The translations under genes were made by a program, and so were the position numbers. The notes beneath the pieces are model-generated. The model was not told the origin of the DNA and ran no database searches. It saw only the letters and a list, made by a program, of their open reading frames with translations. From contig CAZDDI010000014.1 in NCBI GenBank assembly GCA_964504195.1, forward strand, positions 18,678-82,677: 64,000 nucleotides of DNA, read 5' to 3'. Within the stretch, counting starts at the first letter, position 1. Every line of letters starts with the position of its first letter. This document shows, piece after piece, positions 47,743 to 56,695 of the stretch. Source of the DNA: CAZDDI01 sp964504195. Its GTDB lineage: Bacteria; Chloroflexota; Anaerolineae; B4-G1; SLSP01.

Positions 47743-48270
47743 CTAAGCATCTAGCAACTCCACTGGCGGACGGATACCACTGAGCAGCGAACTCCACTCA
47801 GAAGCATGCCATAAGCCAGCCGCATCCCGTTTAACAGTCACTGGGCGCGGCCTATCGGCGCCACTACATTGCAAAAAGACCTTGTACACACCTTGCACCG
47901 GATCACCGCTGTACGGATTGGTAGATATCTCGCAACGATAGGGTAATGATGGCAGAGCATAGCCGTTTTCTGGACTGGTCTCTTGAAAATAAGAGCGGGG
48001 CAGATAAGCGCGATCGCGCAATTGCGAGATAACGAATTGTTGATCGCGCTTGCTTAGCGGGGCCCCCAGGTCTCTTGCAGCCCGCCGCTCCGGTGCCGCA
48101 GCCAATGCCAGACAGGGTGCTCCAAGATCCGGCGTTTCACTGAAAAGCAACAACGCTAACGCAAACAGAGCCGCACCACCTTCGGGCGTTTGCGCTATTT
48201 GCGCCTGCAACGCACTAAAACTTGTCACCGAGTCCGGTAGACTGGTGATTTCAACTATCACGTTATCCAT
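47743..48270 (-). CDS. Hypothetical protein, no family recognised
   Basis: 175 residues from ATG 48270 (GAGGGGGGT before it); an upstream in-frame start at 48321 would enter repeat DNA. Sequence features: MDNVIVEITSLPDSVTSFSA, a helical APERRAARDLGAPLS region, then YLPRSYFQETSPENGYALPS and CEISTNPYSGDPVQGVYKVF, a small beta-rich C-terminus. Soluble, no signal peptide. Neighbours give no clear hint: it is separated from the fusion gene by a promoter. Confidence 0.7.
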   Translation of the reverse strand: MDNVIVEITSLPDSVTSFSALQAQIAQTPEGGAALFALALLLFSETPDLGAPCLALAAAPERRAARDLGAPLSKRDQQFVISQLRDRAYLPRSYFQETSPENGYALPSLPYRCEISTNPYSGDPVQGVYKVFLQCSGADRPRPVTVKRDAAGLWHASEWSSLLSGIRPPVELLDA

Positions 48271-48560
48271 ATGTACCCCCCTCTTTTCGCAAATAAATGT
48301 AGCGCGAAACGCCCGCTTCACACGTAGGCTAGACAGCCCGCGCTACATTTTCGTCCTTGCTGCTAAGCCCAAGACCTGTGAAAGCGCCTGTGCAAAAAAT
48401 GCAATAGCGCAAAAACCACCCTGTCAATTATCAATACTCAACGTAGTATGTAGTACAGGATTTATCCTGTGTCTGCAATGCAGGATAAATCCTGCGCTAC
48501 AGGTTGAGCGTATTACAGGGCTACTTTTGCGGTATTGCCAAAAGATACCCTCAACAAATC
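48271..48560. repeat. Cluster of short inverted repeats
   Basis: Includes AATGTAGCGCG / CGCGCTACATT (48296-48349), a structure with two CAGGATTTATCCTG-type palindromes (48450-48500), and copies of the degenerate TTTTGCG repeat (about 48392-48416 and 48514-48538). No gene is visible; the whole interval to 48907 is repeat DNA. Confidence 0.65.
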
Positions 48561-48671
48561 GTAACTACTCAGCCAAGAGGTGGGACGCACTTGTTTTACA
48601 GGCAAGACCGTGAGTTTTGTGCTTCCCGCCGCCATTTCAGGCGCAAAAGTGCGTCCCACCTGAGTAGTTAC
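48561..48671. mobile_element. MITE-like element with family-2 termini but a different core
   Basis: GTAACTACTCAG...CTGAGTAGTTAC, flanked by identical AACAAATC (48553-48560 and 48672-48679), an 8-bp target duplication. Core: AGGTGGGACGCACTT at left and AAGTGCGTCCCACCT at right. The GTCATTGCGAG cloverleaf of the other family-2 copies is absent. 5'-GTAA ends with an 8-bp duplication are those described for the IS66 family. Confidence 0.82.
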
Positions 48672-48690
48672 AACAAATCAATGTGAAACG

Positions 48691-48824
48691 CCATGGTATT
48701 AAGTTGAGTGCATAGACCTGGCAGGTTTGAAGATTTTAACGCTGCGCCAACCTCTTGTTCCCCGGTAAAATACTCCTAAACAGACTTTGTGCGAAACCTG
48801 CCAGGTATTAACTTAATGACATAG
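48691..48824. mobile_element. Family-1 MITE-like repeat, copy 4 (second core sub-type)
   Basis: CCATGGTATTAAGTT...AACTTAATGACATAG. Flanks ATGTGAAACG (48681-48690) and GTATGAAACG (48825-48834) match at 8 of 10. The core reads AGGTTTGAAGATTTTAACGC, defining the second sub-type with copies 5 and 7, but keeps CCGGTAAAATACT. It lies just right of the family-2-type element. Confidence 0.82.
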
Positions 48825-48907
48825 GTATGAAACGTAATGCGCCCATCAGCAGAAAGCACATTTCACGCTCGCCCACCCTAGCTTAGCCCCCTACCCTAAG
48901 TACCGCC

Positions 48908-50191
48908 TTAAAAAGGGCGTTCAGCCATGTCAATGAGATAACCAAAGCGGGCCTTAAACTGATCCAGCGTCAGGTTCGTGTATGAGGCCATGCGCGCCAG
49001 CAACATCTCATCCTCGGCATATTGTGACTTGAAACGGATCATAAATTTGTAAGCCGACTTATACGTGAACGAGTCAATATTGACTGTGCGCACGCTAGTA
49101 CGCCCAGTTTCCGGATCAATCAAATCGGCAAAGGGAATCGGAACCACCTGGTTCTGCTGGATGGTAATCGTGGCATTGGTCCCCCCCTGCATGAGGTAAG
49201 TCATCGCCGCCTCACCTAAACTGCGTGTGTAATCAATATCAAACGCGATTGGGTCGGCACAGCGCAATTCATAGCCCAAATCCTTACTCACCACACGTAT
49301 GTCGATTCCCAAAACTTCCAAATTGCGGCGGAGCTCACGCTTGAGGATTTCGGCAAAATTAATCTCCGATAGGCGAATATGCCCATGGGCGTCACGCTCT
49401 ACATTTTCTAACTGGGCTAAATCTTCCCGCGCAATCTGCTCAATCACGCCCTCAGCTACCAGCGCCACACCGTAAGGTTTATGCTCTGCCATCCGTAAAA
49501 TTATCGAGCTAGTGAGGATATCCACCACTTCCTGCATCCGAATCTCGCGCTTCCCCCATTCTTCAGGAATGAGTGTCAGTGTGGCCCCGGAGCTCTTACC
49601 AATACCCAACGCTAAGTGTCCCGCCTTACGCCCCATCGTAACAACCAGAAACCAGCGTTGACCGGTGAGTGCATCTTCCATAAGGTTCATTACCAGCCGG
49701 GTGCCCAGCTCGCGCGCTGTCTCAAAACCGAAAGTACGAATCTCTTCTGGTAAGGGCAAATCGTTGTCAATTGTCTTAGGAACATGGACGACATTGATAC
49801 GCACACCCAGCGTCTCCTGCGCATGCTGGGCCACCCGACAGGCCGAAAAAGCCGTATCATCCCCACCAATAGCGATAAGATAACGAATATCCGCATTAAC
49901 CAGCGTATGAACGCAGTTGGCAAGGAACTCCTCGGCTTTGGTGGGGTTGGCCCGTGAAGTGTACAGAATACTGCCACCATTTAGATGGATACGGCTCACA
50001 TCGTTAATGGTCAGCACACGGCCTTCCAACTGCCCTTGCATAAGATACTTAAAGCCGTTGTAGATGCCGAAAACCTCATAACCATTGTTGATCGCTTCAA
50101 TGGTGGCAGAGTGAATGACGCCATTGATGCCCGGGGCCGGCCCACCGCCAACTAAAATGCCAACTTTCCCGTTTCTTTGTTTCATAATCAC
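48908..50191 (-). CDS. pfp: 6-phosphofructokinase, pyrophosphate-type
   Basis: 427 residues from GTG 50191, placed six bases after GGGGGAAA; an ATG at 50185 is the alternative. Catalytic motifs: VGGGPAPGINGVI, IGGDDTAF, where GGDD rather than GGDG is typical of PPi-dependent enzymes, VPKTIDNDLPL with the second PPi-type lysine, and MGRKAGHLALGIG. Interconverts fructose-6-phosphate and fructose-1,6-bisphosphate, reversible with PPi. Cytoplasmic glycolysis/gluconeogenesis. Donor preference is inferred from motifs only. No gene partner in the operon. Confidence 0.92.
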   Translation of the reverse strand: MIMKQRNGKVGILVGGGPAPGINGVIHSATIEAINNGYEVFGIYNGFKYLMQGQLEGRVLTINDVSRIHLNGGSILYTSRANPTKAEEFLANCVHTLVNADIRYLIAIGGDDTAFSACRVAQHAQETLGVRINVVHVPKTIDNDLPLPEEIRTFGFETARELGTRLVMNLMEDALTGQRWFLVVTMGRKAGHLALGIGKSSGATLTLIPEEWGKREIRMQEVVDILTSSIILRMAEHKPYGVALVAEGVIEQIAREDLAQLENVERDAHGHIRLSEINFAEILKRELRRNLEVLGIDIRVVSKDLGYELRCADPIAFDIDYTRSLGEAAMTYLMQGGTNATITIQQNQVVPIPFADLIDPETGRTSVRTVNIDSFTYKSAYKFMIRFKSQYAEDEMLLARMASYTNLTLDQFKARFGYLIDMAERPF

Positions 50192-50723
50192 AATTTCCCC
50201 CTTAAAATTTTGAATCTAAAATCTGCAAATAGCGCAAATTTATTCTAGCATTCACCCATCAATTCATTAAAACTAACCCTGTAGTATGCTCAAACCACGC
50301 ATATTGACGGCTTTGACAGGGTGTCTTTTGCGCGATTGCCGTCAAAGGCAATGCCGAAGGACAACCGGGAGAGGCTTCGGCAGGCTCAGCCACCGAGATT
50401 CGCCAGTCTCCGACCGCGCCCCTCTCAACTCAGATGAAATACACCCAATTCATTAAGTTTATCACGTAGACCTGGCAGGTTTGAAGGGTTTAACACTACA
50501 ACTCCCCCCCTTGTTCACCTGAAAAATGTAGTGAAACACAATTTGAGCGCAACCTACCAGAAACTCCCCATAGTAGCAGCATTTGATCGCCTGTTCTTGT
50601 ACGCTCCTGCGCAATAGAGGCAGCATTTCACATGCACAACTCCTGAATTACATGCAAATCATACACAGTTTTGGAGAAAATGCCAACGAAGACTGAGCGG
50701 CTTAAACCATCCTGAAGTAATAT
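50192..50723. other. Repeat-rich intergenic region, no gene seen
   Basis: 532 bp. It holds a TTTTGCG-type short repeat (about 50318-50338), a CTTCGGCAGGCTCAG stretch (50366-50380), a tail of the dispersed stem-loop repeat (50427-50447) and family-1 copy 5. 50565-50723 is A+T-richer and shows nothing recognisable. Confidence 0.55.
50446..50564. mobile_element. Family-1 MITE-like repeat, copy 5 (right end lost)
   Basis: CAATTCATTAAGTTTATCAC at the left with a clear ACCTGGCAGGTTTGAAGG arm, core TTGTTCACCTGAAAAATGTA diverged, right arm AACCTACCAGAAACT without the CATTG end. No target duplication remains. Confidence 0.7.
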
Positions 50724-52475
50724 TTAAGCTATGGGAAGACTGAACCAAAAAGTACTCCCTGTGCCTTCGGCACTCACAACTCCGACCTCCCCATCCAATT
50801 TTTGAGCAATCCGAAACACGATGGATAACCCCAACCCATGGCCCTCTGCACGCCCTTGCTCCAACCGGGTAAATTCTACAAAAAGCTGCTGCTGAGCAGC
50901 CGCACTCAACCCAGGGCCGTTATCATGCACCCAAAATATGATTCCGGATTTCGAATTCTGAATTTTAGAAAACTGGGACAGGGCTTCTGAATCCAACCTT
51001 GTGTAACCTAATTCCACCTCGGGCGGCTGCCCGCCATATTTGAGCGCATTGCTGATATAGTTGACCCAGATTTCTACTACCCATGGGGCATAACCATTGA
51101 CCGTGGGCCAAGTTGAGGGCTGCCGGATGACAGCCTGCTGCTCGGCAATCTGCGTTTCTAATCGTTCCAACGCAGTCGCAACAATTCTCCCCATATCCAA
51201 CGGGCCGAGGTGTGCCGCTTGAGCTTTGCGCACACTGGCGAGCAACAACAACTCTTCGATGATGCCTTGCATCCGCAAACCGGTCTGGTGGATACGCGCC
51301 GCATTCTCGCTGACCTGTTCTGGGGTCCACCGCTCCACACGTTTGTGCAACAGCGCGCTGAAGCCAATAAGTGAGGTCAATGGCGTTTTCAGATCATGTG
51401 CAACCGTATGTGCGAAGGCGTCCAGCTCCGCATTGCGCGTTTCCAAGTCATGAGCATACTGACGAATCGCAGCTTCTGCTTGTTTACGCTCGGTAATATC
51501 GCGTAGCAGAAGCACATACCCCACCAGCAGCTCTTGGCGTCCGTACAATGGGGTGACATGGATTTCATGGCAGCGCTCAACCCCGGCTACAACGATCTCC
51601 CATTCCAGCGCGGTATCGGGCGTAGCAGAAGCCAAATGCACTTGCAACACGTCCCAAGGCGGCAGCCGCTGTGCCACAATGTCTCCATCCCGCCGTATAT
51701 CGTTCACATGCAAGGTGCGCTGTGCTGCCGGGTTGTAATCCACAATGCGCCCATGCGTATCCAGCACCAGCATCGCGTCTTGCAATCCTTCAATAACCAC
51801 ATCGCGAGCCAGGGGCGAAATCTCAAAGAGGCGCTGACGGTAGAGCGCCCAAGCGAAGAGTAGCGCTGTAAGCGTAAACACCAGCGGCGTCAAATCTACT
51901 GTGGCAACGATAACACGAAAGGTAATCAGGATGTTGATCCCAACCGGCAGAGAAATCCCTAGTAAGATGTAAAGCATTTGCCGACGCTTGTACCCACGAG
52001 TACGCAGCACACTTATCAGCATCAATAAAATGGCAATGAAGATAAGCACAAAAGAGTAAACAGCATGAACTATGAACCACCCGAAGCTAAGTTGGGTATT
52101 CTCAGTCCAGCGTGCAACAAAATCAACCCAACAAGCAATCTGGGTGATGATGGGAATCAGGCACAGCCCCCACCAACGCCAAGGCTTAAGCCACCGCCCC
52201 CAACCAAGGTACTGGATGACAAAGGTAAGCAATGCGACCGGCGCGAAAGCGAGACTGACAAATTGCAAGCTGCGCCAGATATTGGAGATTCGCCAGGTTG
52301 AACTGAGCACTTGCAGCGCGGTGAGAATAGACCAGAAAGCGATCAAGCCGAGCAAGGCAGTGAAGCTGGATGCACCGGGCGCTTCACGGTTGCGCCAAGT
52401 AAACAACGCCAGCAGCAGGTTAAGCGCTGCGGCCATAAAAGCCGCCACGAGATACGCAACGATGTACCAGGGCAT
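50724..52475 (-). CDS. Sensor histidine kinase with membrane sensor and PAS domain
   Basis: 583 residues from ATG 52475 (GAGGAACAC before it). Residues 1-215 have seven hydrophobic helices, of the 7TM histidine-kinase N-terminal type. A PAS domain lies at about 225-340 (DAMLVLDTHGRIVDYNPAAQ). HisKA H-box AHTVAHDLKTPLTSLIGF with His360, then N-box WVNYISNALKYG, G1 WVHDNGPGL and G2 GHGLGLSIVFRIAQKLDG. HisKA type, unlike the two HisKA_3 kinases in the window. No regulator adjacent. Confidence 0.93.
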   Translation of the reverse strand: MPWYIVAYLVAAFMAAALNLLLALFTWRNREAPGASSFTALLGLIAFWSILTALQVLSSTWRISNIWRSLQFVSLAFAPVALLTFVIQYLGWGRWLKPWRWWGLCLIPIITQIACWVDFVARWTENTQLSFGWFIVHAVYSFVLIFIAILLMLISVLRTRGYKRRQMLYILLGISLPVGINILITFRVIVATVDLTPLVFTLTALLFAWALYRQRLFEISPLARDVVIEGLQDAMLVLDTHGRIVDYNPAAQRTLHVNDIRRDGDIVAQRLPPWDVLQVHLASATPDTALEWEIVVAGVERCHEIHVTPLYGRQELLVGYVLLLRDITERKQAEAAIRQYAHDLETRNAELDAFAHTVAHDLKTPLTSLIGFSALLHKRVERWTPEQVSENAARIHQTGLRMQGIIEELLLLASVRKAQAAHLGPLDMGRIVATALERLETQIAEQQAVIRQPSTWPTVNGYAPWVVEIWVNYISNALKYGGQPPEVELGYTRLDSEALSQFSKIQNSKSGIIFWVHDNGPGLSAAAQQQLFVEFTRLEQGRAEGHGLGLSIVFRIAQKLDGEVGVVSAEGTGSTFWFSLPIA

Positions 52476-52494
52476 AAAGTGTTCCTCACCGCAG

Positions 52495-52522
52495 AGTATA
52501 GCCGGTTTTGAGACAGTGTCCA
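52495..52522 (-). promoter_or_regulatory. Sigma-70-type promoter for the PAS histidine kinase
   Basis: Minus strand TGGACA, 16 bp, TATACT, 19 bp upstream of ATG 52475. Divergent to the promoter at 52542. Confidence 0.6.
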
Positions 52523-52541
52523 GCAAGGCTAACCCCGCACT

Positions 52542-52569
52542 TTGACTTTTTATCTGGCTACTCTATACT
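52542..52569 (+). promoter_or_regulatory. Strong sigma-70 promoter for the small protein / radical SAM genes
   Basis: TTGACT, 16 bp, TATACT (52564-52569). Family-1 copy 6 starts 14 bp after it and fills most of the leader. Confidence 0.75.
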
Positions 52570-52582
52570 GTGTGTGTGAAAT

Positions 52583-52716
52583 CAATGATATTAAGTTTAG
52601 GGCATAGACCGGGCAGGTTTCCAGGCCTTGAGTTTACAAAACGTCGTTATTCACCGGTAAAATACTACCTCACCCAATTTTGGAAAAACCTACCAGGTCT
52701 TAACTTAAAGCACCGC
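52583..52716. mobile_element. Family-1 MITE-like repeat, copy 6
   Basis: CAATGATATTAAGTTTAG left end, GTCGTTATTCACCGGTAAAA core, ACCTACCAGGTCTTAACTTA right arm, then diverged to AAGCACCG in place of CATTG. First core sub-type. No convincing target duplication. Located between a strong promoter and the start codon of the next gene. Confidence 0.78.
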
Positions 52717-52772
52717 CCCCATGAACCATTGGAACAGCTTGCCAAATCCGCACCGGGTGCAGGAGGAAGACT

Positions 52773-53024
52773 GTGACACCAGCTATGCAAAAAAACCTTG
52801 GGTTGGGCATGGCGCTCATCAGCGTCATCGGATTGTGTTTAGGAATCTGCCTGGCCTGTCTCGCCATTACGTTACAAGCCATAGACCCAGGCGGCTTCAG
52901 TAACAACCTGACGGGCTTTGTCGTCATCTTCGGGCTATGCCCTCTGCCGTTGATGGTGATCAGTGGCGTGTGCCTGCTCATCGGGTTAGCCGCGGCCTTC
53001 TTTGCCCGCGGTGGAGAGGCATAA
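52773..53024 (+). CDS. Small membrane protein
   Basis: 83 residues from GTG 52773, after a strong AGGAGGAAG; an ATG four codons later is possible. Two hydrophobic helices (LGLGMALISVIGLCLGICLA and GFVVIFGLCPLPLMVISGVC) with a short loop between. No family recognised. It ends 14 bp before the radical SAM gene and shares its promoter, so it may be a membrane partner of that enzyme, but nothing in the sequence proves this. Confidence 0.75.
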   Translation: MTPAMQKNLGLGMALISVIGLCLGICLACLAITLQAIDPGGFSNNLTGFVVIFGLCPLPLMVISGVCLLIGLAAAFFARGGEA

Positions 53025-53038
53025 ACGCTACCACTACC

Positions 53039-54739
53039 ATGCACGATATCATCTTCCTCCACGCCCCTAGCGTCTACGACTTCCGCCAGCGCGCCGCCCT
53101 CTGGGGACCCATCTCCGACCTCGTCCCCTCCACACCCGTCTTCGACATGTACCCGGTGGGCTTCGCCACCCTGCTGGCCCACGTCCAACAACACGGCTAC
53201 CAGGCGCGCATCCTCAACCTCGCCGCCCGCATGGTGCGCTCGCCCCGCTACGACGCCGAGCGCGCCATCGCCAACCTCCGCGCCCGCGCTTTCGGCATAG
53301 ACCTGCACTGGCTGCCCCACGCCCACGGCGCACTCGAAATCGCCCGGCTCGCCAAACAGCACCACCCCCACACCCCCATCATCTTCGGCGGCTACTCCGC
53401 CACCTACTTCCATGCAGAGCTCATCCGCTATCCTTTTGTGGATTACGTCCTGCGGGGCGATTCCACCGAAGAACCGCTGCGGTGGTTGCTCGATCGCATC
53501 CTGGCGGGGGACACACCCAGCGACGTGCCGAATCTCACCTGGAAAACCGCCGCCGGCGAGATACACATCAACCCGCAGACCTACATCCCCGACTCCTTGG
53601 AGCACCTCACCCTGGATTTCCAACCCGTCGTGCGCTCCGTTGTGCGCGACCGCGACCTGCTCAACTACGCCCCCTTTAGCCATTGGCTCGAATACCCCAT
53701 CATGGCCGCCCTCACCGTCAAAGGCTGCACCGAACACTGCACCATCTGCGGCGGCTCCGCCTTCGCCGGGCGCAACCTCACCGGACGGCACCAGCCCGCC
53801 TACCGCCCCCCCGAACAACTCGCGGCAGACGTGCGGCGCATCGGCTCCCTCAGCCGCGGCCCGGTCTTCCTCCTCGGCGACCTGCGCCAGGCCGGGATGG
53901 ACTACGCCCACCGCTTCCTCCGCGCCGTCCAGGGCCATCGCGGCCCCGTCATCATCGAATTCTTCCGCCCCGTAGACCGCGCCTACATGGAAGCCTTCGC
54001 CGCCGCCCTGCCCGACTTCATCGTCGAGTTTTCACCCGAATCCCACGATCCGGCTGTGCGGCGCGCCTCCGGCAAACCCTACACCAACGCCGAGATCGCC
54101 TCCACCATCGCCGCCTGCCTGGAAACCGGCGCGCGGCGCTTCGACCTCTTCTTTATGATTGGCCTCTCTCAGCAAACGCCCGCCTCTGCCCTGGAGACCG
54201 TCGCCTACTGCCGCGAGCTCCTCACCCGCTTCGATGATGGTCGGCTGATCCCGTTCACCTCACCGCTCGCGCCCTTCCTCGATCCCGGCAGCCTCGCCTA
54301 CGAACACGCCGACCGGTTCGGCTACATCCGGCACGCCTTCACCCTGGAGGATCATCGCCGCTTGCTGCTCCAACCCACCTGGAAACACATCCTCTCCTAC
54401 GAGACTCGCTGGATGGATCGCGACGCGCTGGCGGATGTCACCTACGAAGCCGGGTTCCGGCTCAACCGGCTCAAGCGCGAAGTGGGACTTATCAGTGTGG
54501 AGAAGGCGGAGGAGACCGAGGCGCGCATCGCTCAGGCCCGCGCCCTGCTGGTAGAAATCGAAGGGCTAATGGAGCAGCTCGAAGGTGCGGCGCTAGAGCA
54601 AGCGCTGCTCGCGCACAAAACCCGTATAGACGCGGCCAACACCTCCACCGTCTGCGACAAATCCGAGCTCGACGTCCCCGTCGGCCCGATCCCGTTCAGA
54701 CTCCTCAACCTGGCAAAAATCGGATTGAGCAAACCGTAG
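53039..54739 (+). CDS. B12-binding-domain radical SAM protein
   Basis: 566 residues from ATG 53039. Residues 1-160 resemble a cobalamin-binding Rossmann domain (YPVGFATLLAHVQQHGYQAR, PIIFGGYSATYFHAEL). The radical SAM core holds the CX3CX2C cluster ligands C230, C234 and C237 (KGCTEHCTICGG). The C-terminal 100 residues are helical. It resembles the Ta0216-type B12/radical SAM family, of unknown product. The 4Fe-4S cluster and SAM use are expected; whether B12 is bound cannot be told, because the DxHxxG cobalamin motif is not visible. Confidence 0.88.
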   Translation: MHDIIFLHAPSVYDFRQRAALWGPISDLVPSTPVFDMYPVGFATLLAHVQQHGYQARILNLAARMVRSPRYDAERAIANLRARAFGIDLHWLPHAHGALEIARLAKQHHPHTPIIFGGYSATYFHAELIRYPFVDYVLRGDSTEEPLRWLLDRILAGDTPSDVPNLTWKTAAGEIHINPQTYIPDSLEHLTLDFQPVVRSVVRDRDLLNYAPFSHWLEYPIMAALTVKGCTEHCTICGGSAFAGRNLTGRHQPAYRPPEQLAADVRRIGSLSRGPVFLLGDLRQAGMDYAHRFLRAVQGHRGPVIIEFFRPVDRAYMEAFAAALPDFIVEFSPESHDPAVRRASGKPYTNAEIASTIAACLETGARRFDLFFMIGLSQQTPASALETVAYCRELLTRFDDGRLIPFTSPLAPFLDPGSLAYEHADRFGYIRHAFTLEDHRRLLLQPTWKHILSYETRWMDRDALADVTYEAGFRLNRLKREVGLISVEKAEETEARIAQARALLVEIEGLMEQLEGAALEQALLAHKTRIDAANTSTVCDKSELDVPVGPIPFRLLNLAKIGLSKP

Positions 54740-54759
54740 CCCGGCCTGCTCCAAAAGTG

Positions 54760-54768
54760 TGGTATAAT
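54760..54768 (+). promoter_or_regulatory. Extended -10 promoter for the Hsp70-like gene
   Basis: TGG followed by perfect TATAAT (54763-54768); no good -35, as usual for extended -10 promoters. It lies 69 bp upstream of the GTG start. Confidence 0.55.
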
Positions 54769-54837
54769 GGGTAGTTCGGCGCACGCTGCGCCCTACGCCC
54801 CGTGCGTCCGACCATACCATCAGGGAGGAGGTACGCA

Positions 54838-56679
54838 GTGCATATCGGGATAGATTTTGGAACGACCAACTCTTCGGTTGCCCACTTCGACGGGCAACAC
54901 TTACACCCTATCGAGTTAGACCCCCGCAACGAGAATCCCCACGTCCTACCTTCGCTCATCTACATCCAACGCGACCACGCCACACAGCTAGGGAGCTCCG
55001 CCGCCGCTGAGTATTTAGAGCAGGAGACGGGCCGGCGGCCCGCCTGGGAGCGGCATTATATGGGTGCCATCGAGATGATTGTGACCGGCACCGGCTCCAG
55101 CCCCATCCGCTATATGCACGACATCTTCGATATGGTGGATATTGCCGCCAACGGGCGGCTCTTGCAATCCATCAAAACCGGGCTACGCGATCCCGGTTAC
55201 GAGGGGACGCTCATCTTTGACCGCTACTACCCCATTGACGAGCTAATCAGCCGGATGTTAAGCGCGCTCAAGGCACGCGCCGAAGCGCAGTTGAGCGCAA
55301 CCTGCGAACGGTTGGTGCTGGGGCGCCCAGTGCGCTTCTCCGACGACCCCGCCGTCACCGCGCGCGCCGAGGAGATTCTCTACCGTGCCGCCCGCTTCGC
55401 CGGATTCCGGGAGATTACGTTCCAGATGGAGCCGATTGCGGTGGCCCATCTGTACCACCGGCAGACGCCCACCCGCCAGAACGCCCTAATCTTCGACTTC
55501 GGCGGCGGCACGCTCGATCTCACCATCGCCGAGGTAGGCGGCCCGCAACCAGCGCATGTGCTGGCAAACCGGGGAGTGCTCGTCGGCGGTGACGATTTGG
55601 ATCGCCGCCTGATGGAATCGCTACTCAAGTACTTCGGCGCAGGCTCCCGGATTGGGTCAGAGATTGATTTCCCCTACGAAATGCTGGAACTTCTCAAGAG
55701 CTGGCAAACAATGCCCGACCTCTCGCGCCCGCACCAGCTCGGCAAGATCCGCGACTTCCAGAAGACCAGCAACAATCCCCAAGCCATGCGCGCGTTGGAA
55801 ACGCTGGTAAGCGAAAATGTAGGCTTTGGGCTGTTCAAAGCTATCGAGCAAGCCAAAATCCGCCTCTCCCGCGACCTGTTCACCCGCCTGGACTTCGATT
55901 ACAAAGAAATCGCCATCCACGAACGGTTACTGCGCCGCACTTTCGAGGAGCGGATCGAGCACGAGATCATGCTAGTGCGCGAGGGAATTGAGGCAGTATT
56001 GGCCGATGCCGCCATGCGCCCAGAGCAGGTCAACGTGGTACTGCGCACCGGTGGAAGTTCGCTGGTGCCAGCCTACATCGAGCTGTTAGCGGACATCTTC
56101 GGCACAGAGAAGCTACACCAAATGGAAGCGCTTACGTCGGTCGTGGGCGGCATGGCCGTGAGCGCCTACGAAGAGGGCGGGGCAACACCCGGCGCTTATG
56201 CACGCTGCTACGAGTCCCCCATCCACAACATCTGCGCCGCCAGCGGGCGGGAATATCGCCCCACGCATCTACGCTCATTCACGCAAGCCTACACCGACCG
56301 GCCCTACACGTTCACCCAGATGCCGCTGCTGGTGAGCGGCCTGCCCGCCATCCAGCCCGCCGATTTGGACTATGAGGCTACACGCGCCAAACACCTGCAC
56401 TTCGACCTGGAGCGCCCGGCAACGGTGTATGTAGCGTATCAATCCACCGCGACGAGCCTGCCGGAGTGGCTGCGCCGCTTCAAGCCGGAGCCACGCCATA
56501 TCGAGATTGACACGCCCGGCGGGCGGATGTTCTTCCCACTTTACAGCCGCAATTTCCCCGCTGGTACGGTGACGTTAGGCGGCAATCAGGCCAAAGGCTG
56601 CCAGGGGCCGGCATTTATGAACTATCTGGTGGCCGCGCGGGCGCGGGTTGGGGAGAAGGGTGAGGGGGAGAGGGGGTGA
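54838..56679 (+). CDS. Hsp70-like ATPase-domain protein with unusual C-terminal domain
   Basis: 613 residues from GTG 54838, eight bases after GGGAGGAGG. Actin-ATPase motifs: phosphate-1 HIGIDFGTTNSSVAHFDG (residues 2-19), phosphate-2 FDFGGGTLDLTIAEVG (about 220), adenosine motif LRTGGSSLVPAYIE (about 402). It is closest to YegD-type Hsp70s, which lack the peptide-binding domain. Residues about 490-613 differ: beta-rich, with PATVYVAYQSTATSLPEWLR and RNFPAGTVTLGGNQAKG, a pattern I know from secreted carbohydrate-related proteins. Ends in a Gly/Glu-rich tail. Upstream gene on the same strand is the radical SAM protein. Confidence 0.88.
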   Translation: MHIGIDFGTTNSSVAHFDGQHLHPIELDPRNENPHVLPSLIYIQRDHATQLGSSAAAEYLEQETGRRPAWERHYMGAIEMIVTGTGSSPIRYMHDIFDMVDIAANGRLLQSIKTGLRDPGYEGTLIFDRYYPIDELISRMLSALKARAEAQLSATCERLVLGRPVRFSDDPAVTARAEEILYRAARFAGFREITFQMEPIAVAHLYHRQTPTRQNALIFDFGGGTLDLTIAEVGGPQPAHVLANRGVLVGGDDLDRRLMESLLKYFGAGSRIGSEIDFPYEMLELLKSWQTMPDLSRPHQLGKIRDFQKTSNNPQAMRALETLVSENVGFGLFKAIEQAKIRLSRDLFTRLDFDYKEIAIHERLLRRTFEERIEHEIMLVREGIEAVLADAAMRPEQVNVVLRTGGSSLVPAYIELLADIFGTEKLHQMEALTSVVGGMAVSAYEEGGATPGAYARCYESPIHNICAASGREYRPTHLRSFTQAYTDRPYTFTQMPLLVSGLPAIQPADLDYEATRAKHLHFDLERPATVYVAYQSTATSLPEWLRRFKPEPRHIEIDTPGGRMFFPLYSRNFPAGTVTLGGNQAKGCQGPAFMNYLVAARARVGEKGEGERG

Positions 56680-56695
56680 GAGGGAGTAAGAGAAG

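Noticed and set aside
50192..50723. A possible second full family-1 copy near 50257 (CAATTCATTAAAAC)
   Set aside because: Only about ten bases resemble the family end, and no ACCTGGCAGGT arm follows.
52700..53938. A 412-codon minus-strand open frame
   Set aside because: Antisense to the radical SAM gene, Gly/Val/Glu-rich, no homology; the plus-strand gene has the cluster motif and ribosome context.
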